Shown in pieces: positions 1 through 9,206 of a stretch of 64,000 nt of DNA. The DNA comes from an uncultured bacterium. GTDB taxonomy: Bacteria > Bacteroidota > Bacteroidia > Bacteroidales > Bacteroidaceae. The position numbers and the translations under genes are program-made. The stretch is taken from the NCBI GenBank assembly GCA_905216025.1, contig CAJMSE010000003.1:1-64000 (forward strand), written 5' to 3'. Position 1 is the first letter of the stretch; the number at the start of each line of letters is the position of its first letter. The notes under the pieces are model-generated. The model ran no database searches. It was not told where the DNA came from and worked only from the letters and a program-made list of their open reading frames with translations.

Positions 1-149
1 CCCTCATCAAGGTGCTGTTGAGGGCCCGCGGGGTCGGGGCCGCCCTCCCCGTCCCATCCATCCCCCCCCCACAACCCCCCTAACCCCCTCCCGGGCGCCG
101 CCGGGGGGGCCGCCCCCTGACTCTGTTTATATCCCTGTCCGACGTGCTT
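1..149. other. C/G-rich non-coding left edge
   Basis: No convincing gene is seen here. The stretch is very C-rich on the + strand, with a run of nine C at 62-70, several runs of five to six C, and a run of seven G at 113-119. It lies 3' of the DUF5715 gene, which is on the minus strand. It may be low-complexity intergenic sequence or the edge of a larger repeat cut by the window. Confidence 0.4.
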
Positions 150-941
150 TCAGTTCACCGTCATGTGAAAGCAGCCCTGCTTCACCTCATATTTTATATG
201 GCAGCGGTTCTGCTCGCGGAAGTCTCTCAGCACCTCGCTGAGCACCCACTTCAGTGTGTCGTTGCGCACGCGGCGGCGCTCCGGCCCGTCGGGGTCTTCC
301 ACGGTCTTATACCGGTTGTAGCAGATGTCGAACGTTGTGCCGTAGAGGTGGCAACTGTTCTCCGTGGCGTTACCGTTCCTGTTGCGCAGCTTCTGCACGT
401 CGTCGCGCGTGCGCAGCACGCTCGTGACTATAATCTTGTGCAGCGGTATGCCCTTCATGTAAAGGCTGTCGAGAAACGTGCGCCCTATATCCTGAAGCAG
501 CACGGCCGCCCGAGGCACAAGATACGGGATGCTGCTGTTCAGCCTGTCCACATGATAGTAAGGGTTGCTGCCCACATACACCAGTTCTTTCTTGCGGTGC
601 TCGGCCTCTTCACGGTCTTTCACGGGCGACACGCCGTGACATGTCGCTGCAGCCATCTGCACGCTGTTGCTGTCCGGGAAGGCCTCCTTGAAGGAGCGCA
701 CGCTGTATATACGGTGCTTCACAGGAGTGCCGTCGGGATTGAAGAAGCGCCGGGCCACGGCTGCAGTGGTGTCTGCCATCGCCGCATCCCCGCCGGCGTC
801 CGCTGCCTCCGGAGCCGGATTTCCTCCCCCGTCAGCCGGAGACGCCACACCGGGAAAGATGCAGCGCACTAGGGCGAGAACCGCCACCACGCCGAAAAAT
901 CCACGCAAATATCTCTTCTTGTCTATCTTATACTCAGCCAT
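150..941 (-). CDS. DUF5715 family protein, M15-peptidase-like fold
   Basis: A 263-residue protein with one N-terminal membrane segment or signal anchor (about residues 11-29), a low-complexity Ala/Gly/Pro linker (about 33-60) and a globular C-terminal part. The C-terminal part carries the landmarks of D-Ala-D-Ala carboxypeptidase/VanY (M15) folds: SVLRT at 174-178, SCHLYGTTFDI at 196-206 with candidate zinc ligands H198 and D205, and CFH at 257-259 with a possible third ligand H259. This suggests periplasmic peptidoglycan trimming, which is inference; family members are usually annotated only as DUF5715. It stands alone and diverges from phoH. A -7-like box (TATCTTTG on the minus strand, 974-981) lies about 33 bp upstream of the ATG. 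Confidence 0.75.
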   Translation of the reverse strand: MAEYKIDKKRYLRGFFGVVAVLALVRCIFPGVASPADGGGNPAPEAADAGGDAAMADTTAAVARRFFNPDGTPVKHRIYSVRSFKEAFPDSNSVQMAAATCHGVSPVKDREEAEHRKKELVYVGSNPYYHVDRLNSSIPYLVPRAAVLLQDIGRTFLDSLYMKGIPLHKIIVTSVLRTRDDVQKLRNRNGNATENSCHLYGTTFDICYNRYKTVEDPDGPERRRVRNDTLKWVLSEVLRDFREQNRCHIKYEVKQGCFHMTVN

Positions 942-973
942 ATTCCATTAAGACGTGTTACGTTAAATCCATG

Positions 974-981
974 CAAAGATA
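974..981 (-). promoter_or_regulatory. Putative -7 box for the DUF5715 gene
   Basis: The minus strand reads TATCTTTG, matching the Bacteroidetes -7 consensus TAnnTTTG. It is 33 bp before the ATG at 941. No clear -33 TTTG was found at the usual 19-21 bp spacing, so this is a weak call. Confidence 0.35.
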
Positions 982-1052
982 CACTTTTTCCATCAAATAT
1001 AACGTCAAAGCGGCTAATTAAGCAAGCCGCAAAGGGTCTGAAGTGTTTTCGG

Positions 1053-1225
1053 CAGTTCTCAAAAACACTTTTGACAGCTCTCAAAGACACTTCCGAAAGC
1101 TCTCAGAAACGCATTTGGAAGCAGCCGGAACACCATGGCGGGCAACCCGCCACACCGTCACGGGCAACCCGTCGCACCGTCAGAACGGCCCCGCGGCGCC
1201 ATCAAAGGCGGCCCGCCGCACGGCA
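1053..1225. repeat. Composite 22-bp intergenic repeat, copy 1
   Basis: Three AT-rich units come first, at 1053-1074, 1075-1096 and 1097-1119, with core AGCTCTCAAAAACACTTTTG. A spacer of about 19 bp follows, then GC-rich units at 1139-1160, 1161-1182, 1183-1204 and a degenerate one at 1205-1225 (core CGGGCAACCCGTCGCACCGT). Nearly every unit is exactly 22 bp. The same order and orientation recur at 45159-45332 and, diverged, at 29014-29240; an inverted copy lies at 56317-56544. The array fills the divergent gap between the DUF5715 gene and phoH. No coding role is seen. Confidence 0.75.
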
Positions 1226-1310
1226 GCGGCATCGGGCAGCATCAGGAACATATATCTGATTAGATATTAAAAAGATAGGCGAAAGTGGCCCGATATTAAA
1301 AAAGTTTCCG

Positions 1311-1318
1311 TAATTTTG
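1311..1318 (+). promoter_or_regulatory. Putative -7 box for phoH
   Basis: TAATTTTG matches the Bacteroidetes TAnnTTTG -7 element and lies 26 bp before the TTG start of phoH. It probably drives phoH and possibly the following genes. No good -33 box was recognised. Confidence 0.4.
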
Positions 1319-1344
1319 CAACAAATTTAAAAACAAGAGACACA

Positions 1345-2328
1345 TTGATAGAGAAGCATATCGTACTGGAAGATATAGACCCGGTCGTTTTCTACGGGGT
1401 TAACAATGCTAATCTGCAGATGATAAAGGCACTCTACCCCAAGTTGAGAATCGTTGCGCGAGACAACGTCATCAGGGTGCTGGGAGACGAGGAGCAGATG
1501 TGCGCCTTCGAGGAGAGCTCGGAAAAGATGCGCCTGCACGTGCTGAAGTTCAACACCCTGCACGAGGAAGACATCATAAACATCATCAAGGGCGACAAGA
1601 CCCGCGACGACATACCCGACGGCGTGGTGGCCTACAACGTGTCGGGACGCCCCATTAAGGCGCGCGGCGAGAACCAGCAGAAGCTGATAGACGCCTACAA
1701 CGCCAACGACATGGTGTTCGCAGTGGGGCCCGCCGGAACGGGAAAGACATATCTCAGCATAGCCCTTGCCGTGAAGGCGCTGAAGGAGAAGGCAGTGAAG
1801 AAGATAATACTGAGCCGCCCCGCCGTGGAGGCCGGCGAGAAGCTCGGCTTCCTTCCCGGAGACATGAAGGAGAAGATAGACCCCTATCTCCAGCCCCTCT
1901 ACGACGCGCTCGAAGACATGATACCGGCAGCAAAGCTGCAGGACATGATGGAGAAGCACGTCATACAGATTGCCCCGCTGGCTTTCATGCGCGGCCGCAC
2001 GCTGAGCGACGCCGTAGTCATTCTCGACGAGGCGCAGAACACCACCGCCGCACAGATAAGGATGTTCCTCACCCGCATGGGATGGAACACGAAGATGATA
2101 ATCACCGGCGACATGACGCAGATAGACCTGCCGCGCGAGCAGAAGAGCGGACTTGCCGAAGCGCTCAGGATACTCGACGGGATAGAAGGCATCGGGATTA
2201 TAAACCTCGGCAACAAGGATATCGTAAGACACCGGCTCGTGACGCGCATCGTGAACGCATACGAGGCATTTGACAAGACAAGAAACTCAAAACAACAGAA
2301 TAACGATGAAAGCATTAACAAGAACTGA
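1345..2328 (+). CDS. phoH: PhoH family ATPase
   Basis: A 327-residue cytosolic P-loop ATPase of the PhoH family, whose members are linked to RNA metabolism and phosphate stress; the exact role here is unknown. Walker A is GPAGTGKT at about 128-135 and Walker B/DEAQN is at about 228-232, both intact. The start is a TTG at 1345: the N-terminus MIEKHIVLEDIDPVVFYG begins the conserved fold and no ATG lies in frame nearby. Its 3' end overlaps purC by 23 bp in another frame, which suggests co-transcription. It opens the + strand housekeeping run. Confidence 0.93.
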   Translation: MIEKHIVLEDIDPVVFYGVNNANLQMIKALYPKLRIVARDNVIRVLGDEEQMCAFEESSEKMRLHVLKFNTLHEEDIINIIKGDKTRDDIPDGVVAYNVSGRPIKARGENQQKLIDAYNANDMVFAVGPAGTGKTYLSIALAVKALKEKAVKKIILSRPAVEAGEKLGFLPGDMKEKIDPYLQPLYDALEDMIPAAKLQDMMEKHVIQIAPLAFMRGRTLSDAVVILDEAQNTTAAQIRMFLTRMGWNTKMIITGDMTQIDLPREQKSGLAEALRILDGIEGIGIINLGNKDIVRHRLVTRIVNAYEAFDKTRNSKQQNNDESINKN

Positions 2329-3253
2329 TTTTCATTTTGAAGGACAGAAGAGCGTGTACCACGGAAAGGTGCGCGACGTGTACGACATCAACGACGACCT
2401 GATGGTCATGGTGGCAACAGACAGGATTTCGGCATTCGACGTCATCCTGCCCAAAGGCATCCCCTACAAGGGACAGGTTCTCAACCAGATTGCAGCCAAA
2501 TTCCTTGATGCCACAAGCGACATCTGCCCCAACTGGAAGCTCGCCACGCCCGACCCGATGGTGACGGTGGGACTCAAGTGCGAGGGATTCAGGGTCGAGA
2601 TGATCATCCGTTCAATACTCACCGGCTCGGCATGGCGCGAATACCAGAAGGGATGCAGGGAGATTTGCGGAGTGAAGCTGCCCGAGGGCATGAAGGAAAA
2701 CCAGCGCTTCCCCGAACCCATCATCACCCCGACGACAAAGGCCGACGAGGGGCATGACATGAACATATCGAAAGAAGAGATAATCAGCCAGGGCATCGTG
2801 AGTGCCGAAGACTATGCCGTGATGGAGGAATACACGAGAAAACTCTTCAAGCGCGGTCAGGAAATAGCTGAGAAGCAGGGTCTTATCCTTGTCGACACAA
2901 AGTATGAATTCGGCAAGAGAGACGGCAAGGTATATCTCATCGACGAGATTCACACGCCCGACTCGAGCCGCTACTTCTACGCCGAGGGCTACGAGGAGAA
3001 GCTGGCCGCAGGCGAACCGCAGAAGCAACTGTCGAAGGAGTTTGTGCGCCAGTGGCTCATCGAGCACGACTTCATGAACGAGCCTGGACAGACGATGCCC
3101 GAGATAACTGACGAGTACGCTTGCAGCGTGAGCGACAGATACATCGAACTGTACGAGCACATCACAGGCGAGGCATTCGCCAAGGCAGCCGACAGCGACG
3201 ACATCGCCGCACGCATAGAGAGCAACGTTAACGCATACCTCGCCGGCAGATAA
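2306..3253 (+). CDS. purC: SAICAR synthetase (phosphoribosylaminoimidazole-succinocarboxamide synthase)
   Basis: A 315-residue enzyme that joins aspartate to CAIR using ATP in de novo purine synthesis. The N-terminus carries the SAICAR-synthetase signature GKVRDVYD followed by DRISAFDV. SILTGSAWREY and a C-terminal VYLIDEIHTPDSSRY segment are also typical. I chose the ATG at 2306 over the in-frame ATG at 2270: the conserved fold begins at MKALTRTDFHFEG and the 12 extra residues lie inside phoH coding sequence. The stop codon abuts the next gene's ATG. purM lies 1.5 kb downstream. Confidence 0.95.
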   Translation: MKALTRTDFHFEGQKSVYHGKVRDVYDINDDLMVMVATDRISAFDVILPKGIPYKGQVLNQIAAKFLDATSDICPNWKLATPDPMVTVGLKCEGFRVEMIIRSILTGSAWREYQKGCREICGVKLPEGMKENQRFPEPIITPTTKADEGHDMNISKEEIISQGIVSAEDYAVMEEYTRKLFKRGQEIAEKQGLILVDTKYEFGKRDGKVYLIDEIHTPDSSRYFYAEGYEEKLAAGEPQKQLSKEFVRQWLIEHDFMNEPGQTMPEITDEYACSVSDRYIELYEHITGEAFAKAADSDDIAARIESNVNAYLAGR

Positions 3254-3988
3254 ATGTACAGGCAGGAAGAGATAAAGCCCTACGGGCTGTCCGCAGACAA
3301 GGGAGAGCAGGTGGAGATGATGTTCGACAACATCGCCCCCACCTACGACACCCTGAACCACAGACTGTCGTGGAACATCGACAAGCTGTGGCGGCGCAAG
3401 GCCATAGACAGCCTGAAGCCCTACGGGCCGCAGGAAATACTCGACATAGCCACCGGCACGGGCGACTTCGCCATCATGCAGGCCGAACGGCTGCACCCCC
3501 GCAGCATCATCGGTGCCGACATCAGCAGCGGCATGATGGAGATCGGCCGGCAGAAGACCGCCCGCAAGGGCCTGTCGGACATCATCTCTTTCTCAAAGGA
3601 AGACTGCATGAGCCTGTCGTTCGGCGACGGGTCGTTCGACGCGGTGACGGCTGCCTTCGGCATCCGCAACTTCGAAGACCTCGACAGAGGCCTGAAAGAG
3701 ATGCACAGGGTGCTGCGGCCGGGAGGCCACCTCTGCATCATAGAACTGACAGCACCGGTACGTTTCCCTATGAAACAGCTGTTCAGGATATACTCTCACA
3801 CCATCCTGCCGGTCTACGGAAGACTGATTTCCAAAGACACGGCAGCCTACAGCTATCTTACAAAGACTATCGAGGCGTTCCCGCAAGGTGAAAGGATGCT
3901 CGGCATACTGGCACGCGCAGGATTCAGAGAAGCAGGATTCAAGCGGCTCACCTTCGGCATCTGCACAATGTATTTCGCAACCAAATAA
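3254..3988 (+). CDS. ubiE: Demethylmenaquinone methyltransferase (UbiE/MenG)
   Basis: A 244-residue class I SAM-dependent methyltransferase for the last step of menaquinone synthesis (C-methylation of demethylmenaquinone). Visible family features are the N-terminal VEMMFDNIAPTYDTLNHRLS signature, SAM motif I DIATGTGDFA at about residue 64, FGIRNFEDLDRG, and the C-terminal LTFGICTMYFATK. The ATG directly follows the purC TAA without a gap, so translation is probably coupled. Bacteroidales use menaquinone only, so MenG is the sensible role. Confidence 0.95.
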   Translation: MYRQEEIKPYGLSADKGEQVEMMFDNIAPTYDTLNHRLSWNIDKLWRRKAIDSLKPYGPQEILDIATGTGDFAIMQAERLHPRSIIGADISSGMMEIGRQKTARKGLSDIISFSKEDCMSLSFGDGSFDAVTAAFGIRNFEDLDRGLKEMHRVLRPGGHLCIIELTAPVRFPMKQLFRIYSHTILPVYGRLISKDTAAYSYLTKTIEAFPQGERMLGILARAGFREAGFKRLTFGICTMYFATK

Positions 3989-3997
3989 AAGCAAGAT

Positions 3998-4741
3998 ATG
4001 GATACATACGGTCTTATCGGCTACCCGCTGGAGCATTCTTTCTCGATAAGCTACTTCAACCAGAAGTTTGCCGACGAGGGGATAGATGCCCAATACGAGA
4101 ACTTTGAAATCAAGTCGATCGAGTCGCTGATGGAGGTCATCGACTCACACCCCGACCTGAAGGGTCTCAACGTCACCATCCCCTACAAGGAAAAGGTAAT
4201 CCCCTTCCTCGACTCAATGTCGCCGGAGGCTGTCGCCATTGGGGCGGTGAACGTCATAAGGGTTACTCACGAGAACAACAAGATTACCCTCAAGGGCTTC
4301 AACTCCGACGTGATAGGCTTCACGAAAAGCATTGAACCTATGCTTGAGAAGATTCACCGTAAAGCACTGATACTGGGCACGGGAGGCGCTTCAAAGGCCG
4401 TCAACTACGGACTGAGGAATCTCGGGCTCGAGACTATCTTCGTCAGCAGATACCAACGGCCGGGAACGATACAGTATAAGGACATCACGCCCGATATAAT
4501 AAAGGAGTACAACGTGATTGTCAACTGCACGCCGTGCGGCATGTATCCGCATACAGACGAATGCCCCGACCTGCCATACGACCACATGGACAACCATACC
4601 GTGCTCTACGACCTCATCTACAACCCCGACGAGACCCTCTTCATGAAGAAGGGCGCGGCGCACGGGGCAAGCACGAAGAACGGCCTCGAGATGCTGCTCC
4701 TGCAGGCTTTCGCAAGCTGGGAGTTCTGGAACGGCAGATAG
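3998..4741 (+). CDS. aroE: Shikimate dehydrogenase
   Basis: A 247-residue enzyme that reduces 3-dehydroshikimate to shikimate with NADPH in aromatic amino acid synthesis. The N-terminal substrate domain has GLIGYPLEHSFS (shikimate-binding serines) and NVTIPYKEKV with the catalytic lysine. NVIR and FNSDVIGF (catalytic Asp) follow, then the nucleotide loop GTGGASKAV and a C-terminal NGLEMLLLQA. It is slightly shorter than the E. coli enzyme but all landmarks are present. It begins 9 bp after ubiE and belongs to the same transcription unit. Confidence 0.95.
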   Translation: MDTYGLIGYPLEHSFSISYFNQKFADEGIDAQYENFEIKSIESLMEVIDSHPDLKGLNVTIPYKEKVIPFLDSMSPEAVAIGAVNVIRVTHENNKITLKGFNSDVIGFTKSIEPMLEKIHRKALILGTGGASKAVNYGLRNLGLETIFVSRYQRPGTIQYKDITPDIIKEYNVIVNCTPCGMYPHTDECPDLPYDHMDNHTVLYDLIYNPDETLFMKKGAAHGASTKNGLEMLLLQAFASWEFWNGR

Positions 4742-4789
4742 GCGGAACAAAAAGAACATTCAAAAAACAATCAAACACTGACATAAGTT

Positions 4790-5959
4790 ATGGACAACAG
4801 CAACCGATATATGATGCGCGGCGTAAGCGCTGCCAAGGAAGACGTGCACAACGCCATCAAGAACATCGACAAGGGAATATTCCCGCAGGCCTTCTGCAAG
4901 ATTATCCCCGACATCCTGGGAGGCGACCCGGAATACTGCAACATAATGCACGCCGACGGAGCCGGCACGAAATCGTCGCTGGCATACATGTACTGGAAAG
5001 AGACGGGAGATCTCAGCGTGTGGAAGGGAATAGCCCAGGACGCCCTGATAATGAACACCGACGACCTGCTCTGCGTGGGCGCGGTGGACAACATACTCGT
5101 CTCGAGCACCATCGGACGCAACAAGATGCTCGTCCCGGGAGAAGTGATATCGGCAATAATAAACGGCACCGACGAACTGCTTGCACAGATGCGTGACATG
5201 GGTGTGGGCATCTATGCCACCGGAGGAGAGACCGCCGACGTGGGCGACCTCGTGCGCACCATCATCGTAGACTCCACCGTGACATGCCGCATGAAGCGCA
5301 GCGACGTCATCGACAACGCCAACATCAGGCCGGGCGACGTCATCGTCGGACTGTCGTCGTCGGGCCAGGCCACATACGAGACACGCTACAACGGCGGCAT
5401 GGGCAGCAACGGACTGACCAGCGCACGGCACGACGTGTTCTCGAAATATCTCGCTGCAAAGTATCCGGAGAGCTACGACCATGCCGTGCCGGAAGAGCTC
5501 GTATACAGTGGAAGCTACCGTCTCGACCAGCCCGCTGAGGGAACGGAGGTCAGCGCGGGCCAGCTGGTGCTCTCCCCCACCCGCACCTACGCACCGGTGA
5601 TAAAGAAGATACTGGACGCCCACAGGGCCGACATACACGGAATGGTGCACTGCACGGGCGGCGCGCAGACCAAAGTGCTGCACTTCGTGGGCGACAACTG
5701 CAAGGTGGTGAAAGACAACATGTTCCCCGTGCCGCCGCTGTTCAAGATCATCCGCGAGGAGAGCAAGACCGACTGGAAGGAGATGTACAAGGTGTTCAAC
5801 ATGGGACACCGCATGGAGATATACGTAAGCCCGGAGACGGCAGACGCCATCATAGAGATAAGCAAGAGCTTCAACATCGACGCCCAAGTGGTAGGACACA
5901 TCGAGGAAGGCGCAAAGAGCCTCACCATAAAGTCTGAATTTGGAACATTCGAATATTGA
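4790..5959 (+). CDS. purM: Phosphoribosylformylglycinamidine cyclo-ligase (AIR synthetase)
   Basis: A 389-residue enzyme that closes the imidazole ring of FGAM to AIR in purine synthesis. It is a long Bacteroidetes-type PurM with HADGAGTKSSLA near residue 55, DALIMNTDDLLCVGA, a GIYATGGETADVGD loop and PGDVIVGLSSSGQ, all typical of the PurM/SelD ATP-binding fold. The long antisense open frame across this gene is a codon-bias shadow. It is separated by 48 bp from aroE and by 3 bp from prfA. Confidence 0.95.
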   Translation: MDNSNRYMMRGVSAAKEDVHNAIKNIDKGIFPQAFCKIIPDILGGDPEYCNIMHADGAGTKSSLAYMYWKETGDLSVWKGIAQDALIMNTDDLLCVGAVDNILVSSTIGRNKMLVPGEVISAIINGTDELLAQMRDMGVGIYATGGETADVGDLVRTIIVDSTVTCRMKRSDVIDNANIRPGDVIVGLSSSGQATYETRYNGGMGSNGLTSARHDVFSKYLAAKYPESYDHAVPEELVYSGSYRLDQPAEGTEVSAGQLVLSPTRTYAPVIKKILDAHRADIHGMVHCTGGAQTKVLHFVGDNCKVVKDNMFPVPPLFKIIREESKTDWKEMYKVFNMGHRMEIYVSPETADAIIEISKSFNIDAQVVGHIEEGAKSLTIKSEFGTFEY

Positions 5960-5962
5960 TAT

Positions 5963-7075
5963 ATGCCCGAAAACAACAGCATTCTCGAGAAACTGGACGG
6001 CCTTGAGAGCCGCTACGAGGAGGTATCGACACTCATAACAGACCCTAACGTCATTGCAGACCAGGACCGCTATGTAAGGCTGACGAGGGAATACAAGGAG
6101 CTCGGCGACATCATGGATGCGCGCAGGAGATACATAGCATGCCTCAACTCCATAAAGGAAGCCAAGGACATACTCGCCAACGAGAGCGATCCGGAGATGA
6201 AGGAGATGGCAAGGGAGGAACTCGCGGATAACGAAGAGCTGCAGCCCAAGCTGGAAGAGGAAATCAAGATAGCCCTCGTGCCGAAGGACCCGGAAGACGC
6301 CAAGAACGTGCAGATGGAGGTGCGTGCTGGAACAGGAGGCGACGAGGCCGCCCTGTTTGCCGGCGACCTGTTCCAGATGTACAAGAAGTTCTGCGACTCC
6401 AAAGGCTGGTCGCTGTCCGTGACAAGCGCAAGCGAAGGCGCCGTAGGCGGATTCAAGGAAATCGATTTCGCCGTCAGCGGAGACAACGTGTACGGCACAA
6501 TGAAGTATGAATCGGGCGTGCACCGCGTGCAGCGCGTGCCTGTAACCGAGTCGAACGGACGCATGCAGACGTCGGCCGCCACGGTGGCCGTGCTCCCCGA
6601 GGCAGACAAGTTCGAGGTGAACATCAACGAGGGAGACATCAAATGGGACACGTTCAGAAGCTCGGGAGCCGGCGGACAGAACGTGAACAAGGTGGAATCG
6701 GGAGTGCGCCTGCGCTATCCGTGGAAGAACCCGAACACGGGAGAGACCGAGGAGATTCTCATCGAGTGCACCGAGACGCGCGACCAGCCCAAGAACAAGG
6801 AGCGGGCACTCTCGCGCCTGCGCACATTCATATACGACAGGGAGCACCAGAAGTATGTGGACGACATAGCCAACCGCAGGAAGACACTGGTATCCACCGG
6901 CGACAGAAGCGCGAAGATACGCACATACAACTTCCCGCAGGGCCGCGTGACAGACCACCGCATCGGTTTCACCACCCACGACTTGCAGGGGTTCCTCGGC
7001 GGAGACATACAGGACATGATAGACGCGCTCACCGTGGCGGAGAACGCCGAGCGCATGAAGGAATCGGAACTGTAA
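5963..7075 (+). CDS. prfA: Peptide chain release factor 1
   Basis: A 370-residue class I release factor that terminates translation at UAA and UAG. The tripeptide anticodon region reads PVT at about 193-195 (RVPVTES), the RF1 rather than RF2 type. The peptidyl-tRNA hydrolysis motif GGQ is at 237-239 within SSGAGGQNVNK. The length matches the family. It begins 3 bp after purM, so it is in the same operon. Confidence 0.96.
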   Translation: MPENNSILEKLDGLESRYEEVSTLITDPNVIADQDRYVRLTREYKELGDIMDARRRYIACLNSIKEAKDILANESDPEMKEMAREELADNEELQPKLEEEIKIALVPKDPEDAKNVQMEVRAGTGGDEAALFAGDLFQMYKKFCDSKGWSLSVTSASEGAVGGFKEIDFAVSGDNVYGTMKYESGVHRVQRVPVTESNGRMQTSAATVAVLPEADKFEVNINEGDIKWDTFRSSGAGGQNVNKVESGVRLRYPWKNPNTGETEEILIECTETRDQPKNKERALSRLRTFIYDREHQKYVDDIANRRKTLVSTGDRSAKIRTYNFPQGRVTDHRIGFTTHDLQGFLGGDIQDMIDALTVAENAERMKESEL

Positions 7076-7118
7076 ACGAAAGGAACGTCATATACACCTT
7101 ATTATATATTATAGAGAT

Positions 7119-7949
7119 ATGGACAGAACCGGATTAATAGAACAGATAAAGACAAAGAAGAGCTTTCTGTGTGTCGGACTCGACACTGACATGAAGAAGA
7201 TTCCTCAGCACCTGCTGACAGAGGAAGACCCTATATTCGCTTTCAACAAGGCCATCATAGACGCGACGGCACCCTACTGCGTGTCGTACAAGCCGAACCT
7301 CGCTTTCTACGAGGCTTTCGGAGTGAAGGGCATGGTATCGTTCGAGAAGACCGTAAGGTATCTGAAGGAGAACTACCCGGACCACCTCATCATCGCCGAC
7401 GCAAAGCGCGGCGACATCGGCAACACGTCGGACATGTATGCCCGCACGTTCTTCGGCGAATACGACATCGACGCCCTGACCGTAGCACCCTACATGGGAG
7501 AAGACAGCGTGACGCCGTTCCTCGCCTATAAGGACAAGTGGGTGGTGCTGCTGGCACTGACAAGCAACAAGGGCAGCCACGACTTCCAGCTCACGGAGGA
7601 CGCCAATGGCGAACGCCTGTTCGAGAAAGTGCTTCGCAAAAGCCAGGAATGGGGCAACGCCGACAACATGATGTACGTGGTGGGAGCCACGCAAGGCGAG
7701 ATGTTCAAGGACATAAGAAAGATTGCGCCCGACCATTTCCTGCTCGTACCGGGCGTCGGAGCGCAGGGAGGCAGCCTCCATGAGGTGTGCAAGTACGGCA
7801 TGACGGCCGACTGCGGACTGATTGTCAACAGCAGCCGCGGCATCATCTATGCTTCCGGCGGCACCGACTTCGCAGAAGCGGCAGCAGCCAAGGCCAAGGA
7901 ACTGCAGGCCGAGATGGAAGCCGAACTTGCAAGGAATGAACGACGCTAA
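7119..7949 (+). CDS. pyrF: Orotidine 5'-phosphate decarboxylase
   Basis: A 276-residue enzyme that decarboxylates OMP to UMP in pyrimidine synthesis. It is the longer type-2 form, with FLCVGLDTDMKKIP at the N-terminus and the catalytic DAKRGDIGNTS loop around residue 99. VPGVGAQGG and NSSRGIIYAS follow as the phosphate-binding region. Its last 14 bp overlap the start of the HD-domain gene, so the two are probably translationally coupled. Confidence 0.95.
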   Translation: MDRTGLIEQIKTKKSFLCVGLDTDMKKIPQHLLTEEDPIFAFNKAIIDATAPYCVSYKPNLAFYEAFGVKGMVSFEKTVRYLKENYPDHLIIADAKRGDIGNTSDMYARTFFGEYDIDALTVAPYMGEDSVTPFLAYKDKWVVLLALTSNKGSHDFQLTEDANGERLFEKVLRKSQEWGNADNMMYVVGATQGEMFKDIRKIAPDHFLLVPGVGAQGGSLHEVCKYGMTADCGLIVNSSRGIIYASGGTDFAEAAAAKAKELQAEMEAELARNERR

Positions 7950-9156
7950 GATAATCAACGACCCGGTCTTCGGGTTCATCAAGATTCCGTCGGGACTCCT
8001 GATGGACATAGTGAGGCACCCGCTGATGCAGCGTCTCACGCGCATAAACCAGCTGGGACTTGCCAGCGTGGTGTATCCCGGAGCACGGCACACAAGGTTT
8101 CAACACTCATTAGGTGCTTTCCACCTGATGAGTGAAGCCATCTTATCCCTGCAGCAGAAGGGCAACTTCATCTTCGACAGCGAGGCCGAGGCCGTCGAGG
8201 CAGCCATACTGATGCACGACATCGGGCACGGACCGTTCAGCCACGTGCTTGAGCACACGCTGATAAGCGGTATATCGCATGAGGAGATATCGCTCCTGAT
8301 GATGGAGCAGATAAACAATGAGCTCGGAGGACAGCTCAACCTGGCCCTGAAGATATTTAAAGACGAATATCCGAAAAGGTTTCTCCACCAGCTGATAAGC
8401 AGCCAGCTTGACATGGACAGACTCGACTACCTGCGCCGCGACTCGTTCTACACGGGCGTCACGGAAGGCAATATCGGCAGCGCCAGGATAATAAAGATGC
8501 TCGATGTGCACGAAGACAGCCTCGTGGTGGAGTCAAAGGGCATATATTCCATCGAAGACTACATCACCTCAAGGCGGCTGATGTACTGGCAGGTGTACCT
8601 GCACAAGACGGCCGTGGCCTACGAGAAGGTGCTCGTCAACGCCCTCACGCGTGCCAAGCAGCTCGTGCGCGAGGGCTGCGAGCTCTTCGCTACGCCGGCA
8701 CTCAGCTACTTCCTGCACAACGATGTCGACGCCTCATGGTTCCACTCCCACTCCGAAGCACTGAAGATGTACGAGGAGCTTGACGACAACGACATCTGGA
8801 GCTCACTGAAAGTATGGGCCCACCACGAAGACAAGATACTCTCGATACTGTCCCGTGACATGACGGACAGAAACATCTTCAAGGTCGAAGTGCACGACGA
8901 GCCGGTGAGCGGGGAACGCATAAGCGGGATACGCAGGGACATATCGGTAAAGACCGGAATTGCTGAAGAGGAGGCTGGATACCTCATGGACGTAAGCACG
9001 GTGCAGAAAGACATGTACGATACCAACGACGACAGCATCGCAATACTTTACAAGGACGGGACAATCAAGGACATCTCGCAGGCCTCCGAGATTCTCGATG
9101 TCCGGCTTCTTTCTAAAAAAAGAAGAAAATATTACCTCTGTTATCAACGCATCTGA
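7936..9156 (+). CDS. HD-domain phosphohydrolase
   Basis: A 406-residue cytosolic metal-dependent HD phosphohydrolase related to dNTPase/SAMHD1-like proteins. The metal ligands are visible as HTRFQHSLG near residue 54 and ILMHDIGHGPFSH near residue 93. SSQLDMDRLDYLRRDSFYTG near 155 is the third signature of this subfamily. I chose the ATG at 7936, where MNDAKIINDPVFGFI starts the fold; the 38 residues upstream in this frame are a pyrF shadow. The substrate (dNTP, ppGpp or other) cannot be told from sequence. Confidence 0.88.
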   Translation: MNDAKIINDPVFGFIKIPSGLLMDIVRHPLMQRLTRINQLGLASVVYPGARHTRFQHSLGAFHLMSEAILSLQQKGNFIFDSEAEAVEAAILMHDIGHGPFSHVLEHTLISGISHEEISLLMMEQINNELGGQLNLALKIFKDEYPKRFLHQLISSQLDMDRLDYLRRDSFYTGVTEGNIGSARIIKMLDVHEDSLVVESKGIYSIEDYITSRRLMYWQVYLHKTAVAYEKVLVNALTRAKQLVREGCELFATPALSYFLHNDVDASWFHSHSEALKMYEELDDNDIWSSLKVWAHHEDKILSILSRDMTDRNIFKVEVHDEPVSGERISGIRRDISVKTGIAEEEAGYLMDVSTVQKDMYDTNDDSIAILYKDGTIKDISQASEILDVRLLSKKRRKYYLCYQRI

Positions 9157-9167
9157 ATAAATTTTGT

Positions 9168-9175
9168 TATATTTG
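9168..9175 (+). promoter_or_regulatory. Putative -7 box for the lpxD operon
   Basis: TATATTTG fits TAnnTTTG and lies 31 bp before the lpxD ATG, in the only gap between the HD gene and lpxD. It probably starts transcription of the lpxD, lpxC-fabZ, lpxA, miaA block. The -33 element is not obvious. Confidence 0.4.
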
Positions 9176-9206
9176 CAAAATTAAATGAAAACAACGTAAC
9201 TGCATA

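Noticed and set aside
62..119. C9 and G7 runs at the left edge as phase-variation tracts
   Set aside because: They are in C/G-rich non-coding sequence with no gene start or frame affected. The context cannot be judged because the window begins there.
4760..6979. A 739-codon open frame on the minus strand across purM and prfA
   Set aside because: It is antisense to two clear enzymes. Its protein is rich in His, Val and Arg without family resemblance, as expected from GC-biased codons on the other strand.
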